Of a stretch of DNA of 64,000 nt, positions 54,923-64,000 are shown piece after piece. The first letter of the stretch is position 1, and each line of letters opens with the position of its first letter. Source of the stretch: an uncultured Parabacteroides sp. (lineage in GTDB: Bacteria; Bacteroidota; Bacteroidia; Bacteroidales; Tannerellaceae); assembly GCF_947855115.1 (NCBI RefSeq), contig NZ_CANTZW010000003.1:124001-188000 (forward strand), read 5' to 3'. The translations under genes and the position numbers were made by a program. The notes beneath the pieces were generated by a model, which did no database searches, was not told the origin of the DNA, and saw only the letters and a program-made list of their open reading frames with translations.

Positions 54923-55108
54923 CTGACAAGTGAAGAACTTTGTTCTATTCTCAAAATCAGCTGTAGAACTTTACAATATTATCAGGATGGTAGCATTTTC
55001 CCTTTTATTCAACTTCCGGGCAAAGTGCTGTTCCGTGAATTGGATATTAGGAAGGTTTTGGAAGATAGGTTTTGTTCTGCCTATAATATAGAAGATTATT
55101 CTCTTTAG
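54923..55108 (+). pseudogene. Helix-turn-helix (excisionase-like) remnant
   Basis: The frame reads LTSEELCSILKISCRTLQYY then QDGSIFPFIQLPGKVLFREL and ends IEDYSL. This is the C-terminal DNA-binding domain of the small HTH proteins beside Bacteroides integrases; the N-terminus is missing, with a stop 10 codons upstream. It accompanies the chimeric integrase. Confidence 0.6.
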
Positions 55109-55173
55109 TTTTTAATAGGATAAATATAGAAAAACGGCTACCGTTCGAATAGATTAGGTCACCGTTTTTATCT

Positions 55174-56404
55174 TTAGGAGGTTTTAGTAGAGAAGCTCTC
55201 CCGGACATTCTGCATATCTCGGAGAATACTTTGGTCTAATACTTTTGCGTATAGCTGAGTCATTTTTGTATTGGTATACCCGAGCATTTTGACTACATTT
55301 TCTAATGATACATTGTTAGCTAAAGCGACAACAGTCGAAAAAGTATGTCGTGTAACATGGTGTGGTCAGATTCTTTTTAATGCCGCACAAGTCGGCAATT
55401 TCTTTCAAATAACTGTTCATCCACCGGTTGCAGATAACGGGAAGGCACAGCCCCTTTTTCATACACACGGGATGGTCTTCGTTTTTCTTTAAAATGGAAA
55501 GCGGAACAGGCAACAAGGGAACATTGCTGATGGAAGGTACCCGACATCTGTGCTCCATTTTTACACGTCCTTTCCTCATCCACCAGGCCCCGCTGTTGTC
55601 CTGTACGAGGTTGTCTCTCATCTGTGTAGAAACAGCGGTAAAAACGAGTCCCGTGAACGACGCAAAGACAAAAATATCCCGTACCAGCGCAAGCCGTGGA
55701 ACGGTGAAATGTTTCTCCATGATGGTTTTAAGTTCCTGGTAAGTGAGGAATACGGGATCTGTCTCGTCCTCTCCCATCTTATAGACGTAAAACAGGGCTT
55801 TGCGCATCCACTCCTTTGCCAGGGCCATGTTCGTGATCCGTTTGAAACATTTCATGTAACGGACAACTGTGTTTCCGCAAAGGTTGGCTTCCGTTTTCAG
55901 GTGCAGGTCAAATGCCGCGATGAAGTCGGAGTTCAATTCGTAAAACGTGATGTCCTCTTTTTCATAAAAGGCTGGGATGGTTTTCTCCTGCTTCTTCATC
56001 ACATTGATATATCTGTTGATCATAACGGGAGCATAGTCTATGTCTACAGCTTGTTTCATCTTTTCTATTTCTTCCCGCATGGTTCCGAGCAGGGTACGCA
56101 TTTCCGTGTCTTTCCCGAATACCCATTTCAATAGCAGTTTGGGGGTGATCAATGCCTGTTCAAGCATGAGTTCCTTGTGTTTCCGCAAAGCCAATGCGCT
56201 CAGTTCCACAATGTAATTGTTCAGTTCTTTTGTTGCCCGGTCTTTCCCTTTTCCGCATCCATTTGAAGAATCCCACAGTTTTGGAGAAATACTTCTCTGG
56301 ATTCTTGTTTCCTCGTATTGTCCGTCAATGGTTATCCGCATGAGGATGGGAGCTTCGCCGTTCTTTAATAGCTTCGTCTTCAGAATGAAGAACAGAATGT
56401 TCAT
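55174..56404 (-). pseudogene. Chimeric tyrosine recombinase (integrase), copy 2, frameshifted at the junction
   Basis: From the ATG at 56404 the frame matches copy 1 (including MNILFFILKTKLLKNGEAPI) without the codon-50 stop: SSNGCGKGKDRATKEL replaces it. At about 55366, right after CGIKKNLT, homology to copy 1 ends and the sequence shifts by one base into a different integrase 3' end: HHVTRHTFSTVVALANNVSL then ENVVKMLGYTNTKMTQLYAK, with HxxR and catalytic Tyr intact, ending SFSTKTS at 55174. As it stands, translation would add a short wrong tail and stop at 55316. The gene is therefore a recombination product of two integrases and probably inactive. Confidence 0.85.
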
Positions 56405-56803
56405 TGTTTCATACTCGTTTCCTTTTAGTTGTTGAACACATTTTTAATTCTGTCAACTTGAAAGGTAAGGAAGGGAATCTGTCGGTGTTTTTTTGTGCCT
56501 TCAATCCAGAAAACCACCCAAAATCCGGGAAAAACACCGGATTTTTGAAAAGGGAGGAAAGTGTCCTCTACAGAATATCGGGCCATTCCCATAATCCGGT
56601 TGTTCTTTCATCCTTTCCATTCTTTTCTTCTACATTCAAGCAGGTAGGCAAAAGTAGTCTTTTGTACCTGAAAGATGAATCTGCAAATGATTGAAAATAA
56701 GTGAAGTATCAAGCAAATGGTGGCTTTTTTGAGGGGTTTTGAAAAACCACCGAATGGGAAATTTTTAAATTCCTAAATCTGCAAGTTTTTACGTTTTGGG
56801 GGA
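56405..56803. other. Integrase upstream region, second copy of the duplicated block
   Basis: Essentially identical to 24599-24997; no gene on either strand. Confidence 0.55.
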
Positions 56804-56842
56804 ATAAAAAATCCCCTGAAATTGCTGAATTTCAGGGGATTT
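56804..56842 (-). terminator. Terminator of tRNA-Phe, copy 2
   Basis: Same 14-bp stem and U tract as at 24998-25036. Confidence 0.85.
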
Positions 56843-56862
56843 CAAGAAAAGAACTTTTTGCT

Positions 56863-56938
56863 TGGTGGTGCCACCAGGAATCGAACCGGGGACACAAGGA
56901 TTTTCAGTCCTTTGCTCTACCAACTGAGCTATGGCACC
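56863..56938 (-). tRNA. tRNA-Phe (GAA), copy 2
   Basis: Identical to the tRNA at 25057-25132, including the encoded CCA (56863-56865). Confidence 0.96.
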
Positions 56939-56953
56939 ATCATATTATATTCG

Positions 56954-56983
56954 GTCACTGTTTTGATTACGGGTGCAAAGATA
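56954..56983 (-). promoter_or_regulatory. Promoter -7 box and leader of tRNA-Phe copy 2
   Basis: Minus strand TATCTTTG (56976-56983) followed by the same 22-base leader as at 25148-25169. Sequence diverges from copy 1 just upstream of this box. Confidence 0.75.
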
Positions 56984-57546
56984 CAGATTTTTTCCATATA
57001 TGCAATAGCTTTAGGGGATTTTTTCGTAAATACTCAAGAAAAGATATAGGATTTCTACAGTTAATAAGTAAATACGATAAATCAAATGAATTTTATTAAA
57101 ATAATTCAGCAAAAATACATAGAGTGAAAAACGAAAATCTATATTCACAAACCCCAGTTCTCAATCATAAGCAAAAGAGCTAATTTATTGGATAATAGGT
57201 AAAATAAGATTATTGATAAAACTTATAACATCTACCATATTTCATTCAAGATCATCTTGTTGAATAAACTATTACCATATAAATATCTGATAAAAGCAAA
57301 CGTACTGAGGCAGTTTCTCTAAGAAGACTATTTTATGACACCGCCAAATCCTTATGCATAAGTAGGTCTCAGTTTAAATAAGCGGACTATCAAAAAAACA
57401 AGAACATAAATTTTAAAGCCATTCTAAATTCTAACCTATAAATCCAGCTCATTCACTGATAAAAAACAGACGCTTACCGATTTAATTTGTAGATCTCGTA
57501 AAAACCTAGCTTTTTTGTTTTCGTAAAAACAAAATACATAGCTAGA
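56984..57546. other. AT-rich intergenic DNA
   Basis: No gene, RNA or clear repeat recognised; scattered stops in all frames. Confidence 0.5.
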
Positions 57547-58135
57547 ATGATACACAAAAGGATTCTTGCATTCTTAATTGCATTTCTTCCTATTATTATC
57601 ATTGCTTGTAGTGATGATAATAGCGATAACTTGATCAGTAAACAGCACAGTATCCCTGATATGGAAAGAGATACCTGGACACAGAACGCAAAATATTACA
57701 ATTCTGACCGATATGGAACCGTAACCTTTGTTATTAATAGAAAAGCATATATCAGTTGTGGATATGATGGAAATTATCTAAGAAATTTCTACGCTTTCAA
57801 TCCAGCGAAGAATAACAGGATTCAAATTAAGGATATATCAGATTCCTTTAACGAAGATTATTATAATGATTATACGATCAGACGAATAAATCTGGGTACT
57901 TTCATAATTGATGAAGTTACTTATCCGACTTATAGTGAGAACAAAAGTACATGTAACGATACTTGGAAATATCATCCAATCATAGATTTATGGGAAGATA
58001 TGGCTAAATTCAAGGGAACTGTTCATACGCTAATGTTTTTTCTTTTCTGGCGAGAAAGGATTTGTAATATCTAGCAAAAGTGATACTACCCGATTTACGA
58101 ACATTAGGGAATTTCAATCTAATAAATATAACGAT
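57547..58135 (+). pseudogene. Kelch-like lipoprotein, truncated and frameshifted
   Basis: The frame opens with a lipoprotein signal (MIHKRILAFLIAFLPIIIIA then Cys) and SDDNSDN. GTVTFVINRKAYISCGYDGN and YLRNFYAFNP look like a first kelch blade. Near 58030 the frame slips: one base over it continues FSFLARKGFVISSKSDTTRF then TNIREFQSNKYND to about 58135, a second blade, before stops. Intact relatives have several more blades, so most of the propeller is lost. Confidence 0.5.
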
Positions 58136-58502
58136 AATAGATATTAAGAAAAGATAGGGTTGGTTTATACAGAGCCTAGTGGTATCGCTAATATTATCGT
58201 TTTATTTATAACATTTCTAAGATGGAGAGATAGGAACTCTACTGGTCACAACAAGAGCTGCAAATATCTCAATCGGGATATGGTTGGGAGTACTAGATTA
58301 AGATGAATGGAAAGAGGTTGATTTATCCCATCATTCCCTATATTGCTACGGCAATGTATTCCCGAATAAGGAATGTGCAAAAAATAAACACACTCGTTTT
58401 AAACAAATTAGCCGGAAACAAAAACTTTCCAGTCTATAGAGAAGAAATACAACATTCACTCTCTTATTTAGGGCAATAGATTTATAATCATTAAATGTTG
58501 GG
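58136..58502. other. Tail of the decayed lipoprotein region
   Basis: No intact gene; a few short coding-like pieces may be further remnants. Confidence 0.4.
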
Positions 58503-58540
58503 GCAAGCCGGCTATTGATTAGTAGGCTTGCTTCGTTTTT
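58503..58540 (+). terminator. Plus-strand terminator after the decayed lipoprotein
   Basis: Stem gcaagcc with ggcttgc followed by ttcgttttt. Confidence 0.6.
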
Positions 58541-58549
58541 ATGTATAAA

Positions 58550-58582
58550 ACGAAAAAGGGAGTTACCAATAGCAAACTCCCC
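58550..58582 (-). terminator. Terminator of eno
   Basis: Stem gggagtt...aactccc (58558-58581) runs on the minus strand into a U tract, 30 bases after the eno stop. Confidence 0.75.
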
Positions 58583-58611
58583 CACTTCTTTCTAACAAAT
58601 AACGAAAATTA

Positions 58612-59904
<1,293 letters not shown>

Positions 59905-60012
59905 TTATTAGTTACATCCGTAATGTACTCTCCTTATATTATAAATATAACAATAATCAGACTTAGAATGTTCGCTACAACACATCAGGCTTATCAAAAG
60001 ATTAACAAACAA

Positions 60013-60044
60013 AAGAGCGGTCTGTATAAATACAAACCGCTCTT
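60013..60044 (-). terminator. Terminator of the alpha ribosomal operon
   Basis: Stem aagagcggt with accgctctt and a U-rich minus-strand tail, 23 bases after rplQ. Confidence 0.8.
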
Positions 60045-60066
60045 CTTATAATCATAACAGACTTGC

Positions 60067-60552
60067 TTATTCTGCTGTTTTTTCCTCACTTGTAATATCT
60101 GCGGCAGGAGCCTCAGCAACAGTTACCGTTGATTTCTTACGAGAACGTCTTGTTTTAGAAGTTTTCTTAGCTGCTGTATCCTTCAACATATTTTCATTGT
60201 AGTCGACTAACTCAATAAAGCACATAGCAGCATTGTCACCTAAACGGTTACCTGTTTTAATGATTCTGGTATAACCACCCGGACGATCACCGATTTTCTG
60301 AGCAATTTCCTTGAACAACTCTGTTACAGCATATTTATCTTGCAAATTACTAAATACCACACGTCTTGAGTGAGTTGTATCCTCCTTAGACTTCGTGATA
60401 AGTGGTTCTACATACTTACGTAGCGCTTTTGCCTTTGCTGTCGTAGTAAAGATTCTCTTATGCTTGATCAAAGAACAAGCCATATTCGAAAGCATTGCGT
60501 CACGGTGAGTATTTGTACGACCTAAATGATTGAATTTCTTATTATGTCTCAT
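60067..60552 (-). CDS. rplQ: Ribosomal protein L17
   Basis: 161 residues beginning [20 protein letters not shown], the invariant L17 start. The core (to about residue 125) has [20 protein letters not shown] and [19 protein letters not shown]. The C-terminal 40 residues are a Bacteroidetes extension rich in Lys, Arg, Ala and Glu. Last gene of the alpha operon, 7 bases after rpoA. Confidence 0.97.
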   Translation of the reverse strand: MRHNKKFNHLGRTNTHRDAMLSNMACSLIKHKRIFTTTAKAKALRKYVEPLITKSKEDTTHSRRVVFSNLQDKYAVTELFKEIAQKIGDRPGGYTRIIKTGNRLGDNAAMCFIELVDYNENMLKDTAAKKTSKTRRSRKKSTVTVAEAPAADITSEEKTAE

Positions 60553-60559
60553 CGTTTAC

Positions 60560-61552
60560 TTACTCTTTATCTAATTTATATTTTGTGATATCCATACCGA
60601 ATGAAAGGTTCAAACTCTCAAGTAGTTCATCAAGCTCAGTGAGCGACTTCTTACCGAAATTACGAAATTTCAACAAATCATTCTTGTTGAATTTTACCAA
60701 CTCACCTAATGTTTCAACATCTGCGGCCTTTAAGCAATTCAATGCACGAACGGAAAGGTCCATATCAGCCAACTTACTCTTAAGCAACTGACGCATATGA
60801 AGTACTTCTTCATCGAACTCTTCATTGCCTTCAGTATCCGCAGTCTCAATCGCAATCTTTTCATCTGAGAACAACATAAAATGATGAATCAGGATCTTCG
60901 CTGCTTCCTTCAACGCTTCCTTCGGATGAATAGAACCATCCGTGGCTATTTCAAGAACCAGCTTCTCGTAGTCCGTTTTCTGTTCAACACGGAAGTTCTC
61001 AATTGAATATTTTACGTTACGTATCGGAGTGTAGATAGAGTCGATTGCAATCACATGCATGTCTGCGTTTGGATCTCTGTTCTCATCCGCAGGTACATAA
61101 CCGCGACCCTTATTGATTGTCAATTCAATTTGGAAACTTGCGGTCGGATCCAAGCGGCAAATAACCAAATCTGAATTCAAAATCTCGAATCCAGTCAGTT
61201 GCTTACCAATATCACCGGCTTTGAACACTTCCGAACCCGAAACAGTAATACTCACTTTTTCATTCTCAATGTCATCTACGATATGCTTGAAACGAACTTG
61301 TTTCAAATTTAAAATTATGTTTGTCACATCCTCGATAACACCCGGGATTGTACCAAATTCATGATCAACCCCATCGATCTTAATGGATGTAATAGCAAAA
61401 CCTTCAAGTGACGACAGGAGAATACGACGTAAAGCATTACCTATTGTAATACCATAGCCGGGTTCCAACGGACGAAATTCAAACTTTCCGAAGAAATTGT
61501 CCGCTTCCAACATTAATACTTTATCGGGTTTTTGAAATGCTAATATCGCCAT
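60560..61552 (-). CDS. rpoA: RNA polymerase alpha subunit
   Basis: 330 residues from [20 protein letters not shown]; the frame is open three codons more (MIS). The N-terminal dimerisation domain has [20 protein letters not shown] and the C-terminal DNA-binding domain has [20 protein letters not shown] then [20 protein letters not shown]. Lies between rpsD and rplQ. Confidence 0.97.
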   Translation of the reverse strand: MAILAFQKPDKVLMLEADNFFGKFEFRPLEPGYGITIGNALRRILLSSLEGFAITSIKIDGVDHEFGTIPGVIEDVTNIILNLKQVRFKHIVDDIENEKVSITVSGSEVFKAGDIGKQLTGFEILNSDLVICRLDPTASFQIELTINKGRGYVPADENRDPNADMHVIAIDSIYTPIRNVKYSIENFRVEQKTDYEKLVLEIATDGSIHPKEALKEAAKILIHHFMLFSDEKIAIETADTEGNEEFDEEVLHMRQLLKSKLADMDLSVRALNCLKAADVETLGELVKFNKNDLLKFRNFGKKSLTELDELLESLNLSFGMDITKYKLDKE

Positions 61553-61564
61553 GGAAATCAATTA

Positions 61565-62170
61565 TTATTTAGAATACAATTCTACGATCAACTGCTCTTT
61601 AATGTTTTCAGGGATGTCTGCTCTTTCCGGCAGATGCAGTAATTTTCCACTCATTGAAGACTGTTCCCACTCAATCCAAGGATACTTACTGTGATTGAAA
61701 CCAGACAATGCGTCCGCAATAACTTCCAAGGATTTAGATTTTTCCCTAACACCAATGACCTGACCGGGCTTTACAGAGTAAGAAGGAATGTTTACAACAC
61801 TCCCGTCCACCGTAATGTGACGGTGAGAAACCAACTGACGAGCTGCGGCTCTTGTCGGGGCAATACCCAAACGATAAACCATATTATCAAGACGGCCTTC
61901 TAACAATTGAAGAAGAACCTCACCTGTAATACCTTTTGAGCGTGAAGCTTTTTCAAATAAGTTTCTAAATTGCTTCTCTAACACTCCATAAGTGTATTTA
62001 GCCTTTTGCTTCTCACGAAGCTGGATACCATATTCAGAAGTCTTTCTTTTTCTGGAGTTACCATGTTGTCCAGGAGGATAATTCTTCTTTGAAAGAACTT
62101 TATCCGCACCGAATATTGCCTCACCAAACTTACGGGCAATTCTTGTTCTTGGTCCAGTATATCTTGCCAT
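61565..62170 (-). CDS. rpsD: Ribosomal protein S4
   Basis: 201 residues; starts [20 protein letters not shown] and carries the S4 RNA-binding domain [20 protein letters not shown] then [20 protein letters not shown]. Primary 16S rRNA binder and, in other bacteria, translational repressor of this operon. 12 bases before rpoA. No zinc-binding cysteines, so it is the C-minus form. Confidence 0.97.
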   Translation of the reverse strand: MARYTGPRTRIARKFGEAIFGADKVLSKKNYPPGQHGNSRKRKTSEYGIQLREKQKAKYTYGVLEKQFRNLFEKASRSKGITGEVLLQLLEGRLDNMVYRLGIAPTRAAARQLVSHRHITVDGSVVNIPSYSVKPGQVIGVREKSKSLEVIADALSGFNHSKYPWIEWEQSSMSGKLLHLPERADIPENIKEQLIVELYSK

Positions 62171-62292
62171 TTTTCTATTTTTTTAATGTTCTGTTTGAAT
62201 CAGGAACCGTGCAGCCGCGATTACAGAGAGGATAAGGTCAATATGCAATCTATTCACAATTCCGGATTCAATGTTTAAGAAACTATAATTAA

Positions 62293-62682
62293 TTATACTC
62301 TTCTCTTTTTCGGAGGACGACATCCGTTATGAGGAAGCGGAGTGACATCTACGATTTCTGTCACCTCAATACCCGCACCATGGATCGTTCTGATAGCGGA
62401 CTCACGACCGTTACCCGGACCCTTTACGAATACTTTCACCTTTCTTAAACCAAGATCATAAGCTACCTTAGCACAATCTTGTGCCGCCATCTGAGCTGCA
62501 TAAGGAGTATTCTTCTTAGAGCTTCTAAATCCCATTTTACCAGCGGAAGACCAGCTGATTACTTGTCCTTCGCTATTAGCTAAAGACACAATAATGTTGT
62601 TAAAAGAAGAATGAATATGAGCTTGACCGTAAGCGTCAACTTTTACGTTTCTCTTCTTTGCTGCGACTGTTTTCTTTGCCAT
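62293..62682 (-). CDS. rpsK: Ribosomal protein S11
   Basis: 129 residues: [40 protein letters not shown] and the C-terminal [17 protein letters not shown]. Platform protein of the 30S subunit. A 122-base gap follows before rpsD. Confidence 0.97.
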   Translation of the reverse strand: MAKKTVAAKKRNVKVDAYGQAHIHSSFNNIIVSLANSEGQVISWSSAGKMGFRSSKKNTPYAAQMAAQDCAKVAYDLGLRKVKVFVKGPGNGRESAIRTIHGAGIEVTEIVDVTPLPHNGCRPPKKRRV

Positions 62683-62693
62683 ATTAACTCTTA

Positions 62694-63074
62694 TTATTTA
62701 GTAGCTTTTTTCTTATTTGCAACAGTTTTCTTCTTACCCTTACGAGTACGAGCGTTGTTCTTCGTGCTTTGGCCTCTCAAAGGCAAGCCGAGACGATGAC
62801 GAACACCTCTGTAGCAACCTATATCCATCAAACGCTTAATATTCAACTGAACTTCAGAACGAAGATCACCTTCAACCTTATACTCAGCGCCAATAACTTC
62901 ACGAACTTTTGCGGCTTGATCGTCTGTCCAATCCTTAACCTTGATATCACGATCAACCCCAGCCTTATCTAATACGGATTTTGCAGCGCTACGACCGATA
63001 CCATAGATATAAGTCAAAGCAATCTCTCCTCTTTTATTTTGTGGCAAGTCTACACCAACTATTCTTATAGCCAT
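62694..63074 (-). CDS. rpsM: Ribosomal protein S13
   Basis: 126 residues: [38 protein letters not shown] and the C-terminal [20 protein letters not shown] then a lysine-rich tail. Contacts tRNA and the 50S subunit. 11 bases before rpsK. Confidence 0.97.
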   Translation of the reverse strand: MAIRIVGVDLPQNKRGEIALTYIYGIGRSAAKSVLDKAGVDRDIKVKDWTDDQAAKVREVIGAEYKVEGDLRSEVQLNIKRLMDIGCYRGVRHRLGLPLRGQSTKNNARTRKGKKKTVANKKKATK

Positions 63075-63109
63075 ATTACTTACTTAGATTATTTTGCAAA
63101 AATAATAAA

Positions 63110-63226
63110 TTATCCTTGACGTTGTTTATACTTAGGATTTTTCTTGTTAATTACGTATAAGCGACCCTTTCTTCTTACTATCTTACACTCAGGTGTACGC
63201 TTCTTTAAAGATGCTCTTACTTTCAT
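63110..63226 (-). CDS. rpmJ: Ribosomal protein L36
   Basis: A 38-residue frame [20 protein letters not shown] then [18 protein letters not shown]. This is the Bacteroidetes form, with only one Cys, so it lacks the zinc site of the four-ligand type. Lies between infA and rpsM as in other alpha operons. Confidence 0.95.
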   Translation of the reverse strand: MKVRASLKKRTPECKIVRRKGRLYVINKKNPKYKQRQG

Positions 63227-63239
63227 ATTGTGTTTAATT

Positions 63240-63458
63240 TTATTTGTATCTAAAAGCAATTCTACCTTTCGATAGATCATACGGAGACATTTCTACTCTT
63301 ACCTTATCCCCCGGAAGGATTTTAATATAATGCATACGCATCTTTCCTGAGATGTGAGCGGTAATTTCATGTCCGTTCTCCAATTCCACACGAAACATTG
63401 CGTTCGACAATGCTTCTACAATCACTCCATCTTTTTCTATTGCTGATTGTTTAGCCAT
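63240..63458 (-). CDS. infA: Translation initiation factor IF-1
   Basis: 72 residues, the normal length: [40 protein letters not shown] and [21 protein letters not shown]1-type OB fold that binds the 30S A site. 10 bases after map. Confidence 0.97.
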   Translation of the reverse strand: MAKQSAIEKDGVIVEALSNAMFRVELENGHEITAHISGKMRMHYIKILPGDKVRVEMSPYDLSKGRIAFRYK

Positions 63459-63468
63459 ATAAATCCAA

Positions 63469-64000
63469 TTAAATTGCGTTATCTCCTAGAACCTCCTCTA
63501 AAAACTTAAATGAAGATAAGATCTGCGGACCATCCGGACGTATAGCGATACAATGTTCAAAATGAGCAGAAGGCTTTCTGTCTTTTGTACGAACCGTCCA
63601 TCCGTCTTTCTCAAATGCTACATTCTTACTTCCCATGTTGATCATAGGCTCAATACAGATGCACATTCCACTACGCAATAACGGACCGCATCCATGCCTG
63701 CCATAATTAGGTACTTCCGGTTCCTCATGCATTTTCCGACCGATACCATGCCCCACCAGTTCTCTTACGACAGAATAACCTTGAGACTCACAATAAGTCT
63801 GGACCGCATTACTGATATCACCTAAACGATGCCCCTCAACGGCACATTGAATACCTAAATAAAGTGATTCTTTTGTTGCTTTCAACAATTTTTTCACTTC
63901 TGGCACAACCTCACCTACACAAAAAGTATAAGCGGAATCACCAACAAAACCATTCAATATTGTACCGCAATCTACAGAAATCACATCCCCCTCTTTCAAG
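63469..64000 (-). CDS. map: Methionine aminopeptidase type I, 5' part cut off by the window edge
   Basis: 177 C-terminal codons are visible. Metal ligands in order: Asp in [12 protein letters not shown], Asp in [10 protein letters not shown], His in [20 protein letters not shown], Glu in [11 protein letters not shown], and the last Glu in [14 protein letters not shown]. Removes the initiator Met from nascent proteins. Position before infA matches the usual secY-map-infA order, so secY should lie beyond the right edge. Confidence 0.95.
   Translation of the reverse strand, partial: LKEGDVISVDCGTILNGFVGDSAYTFCVGEVVPEVKKLLKATKESLYLGIQCAVEGHRLGDISNAVQTYCESQGYSVVRELVGHGIGRKMHEEPEVPNYGRHGCGPLLRSGMCICIEPMINMGSKNVAFEKDGWTVRTKDRKPSAHFEHCIAIRPDGPQILSSFKFLEEVLGDNAI

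Overview
The window looks like a chromosomal segment of a Bacteroidales gut bacterium, most probably Parabacteroides (genus is an inference). Supporting signs are Bacteroidetes-type promoters (TTTG, about 20 bases, TAnnTTTG), a SusC/SusD pair with an ECF sigma/FecR switch, the type IX secretion gene porQ, serine-type sulfatases with STPSR/SSPSR sites, ExbB/ExbD and TonB genes, and AT-rich intergenic DNA with little Shine-Dalgarno signal.

Layout. 1-15.8 kb is core genome: a cut-off membrane protein, pfkA, ispH, cmk, porQ, tonB, a polyprenyl synthase, tatD, tRNA-Ser, an exbB/exbD cluster, a GNAT gene, an Lrp regulator, asnS, an RluB-type pseudouridine synthase with a long Arg/Gly/Tyr/Asn-rich head, and purB. 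16.5-25.1 kb is an AT-rich decayed island between two tRNA-Val genes and a tRNA-Phe gene. It holds integrase remnants, a broken nuclease/DUF2075 helicase gene beside a frameshifted AlbA_2 gene, an RteC-like regulator, an acetyltransferase, an HTH protein and a tyrosine recombinase with two in-frame stops. 26.6-30.4 kb carries a PIF1/TPR helicase, a small DNA-binding-like protein and an HU/SPOR protein. 31.2-42.8 kb is a polysaccharide/sulfated-glycan utilisation locus: HD hydrolase, ECF sigma, FecR anti-sigma, SusC, SusD and three sulfatases, all on the minus strand. 42.9-51.7 kb holds a LytTR regulator, a hydrolase, a Wzi-like protein, PlsC, a small membrane protein, an aminotransferase and a GH3/serine-hydrolase fusion. 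51.7-53.2 kb is decayed sequence. rplS follows, then a second island remnant (53.9-56.9 kb) with a chimeric integrase and a second tRNA-Phe. 57.5-58.1 kb is a broken lipoprotein gene. The right end is eno and the alpha ribosomal operon (map, infA, rpmJ, rpsM, rpsK, rpsD, rpoA, rplQ).

The most unusual material is between genes. (1) A three-copy, same-orientation micro-transcription unit (16.07, 26.10 and 53.91 kb) has a perfect Bacteroidetes promoter, a roughly 25-codon ORF and its own terminator. (2) Two separate arrays of 16-bp palindromes repeat at exactly 22 bp with unrelated palindrome sequences. (3) A strong terminator on the strand opposite susC suggests a short antisense RNA over the susC leader. 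(4) A 1.6-kb integrase plus tRNA-Phe block is duplicated 31.8 kb apart with mosaic divergence and independent lesions. (5) A 30-bp perfect inverted repeat forms the divergent promoters and leaders of tRNA-Phe and tRNA-Pro.

All readings are by eye; family names rest on recognised motifs and no database search was run.
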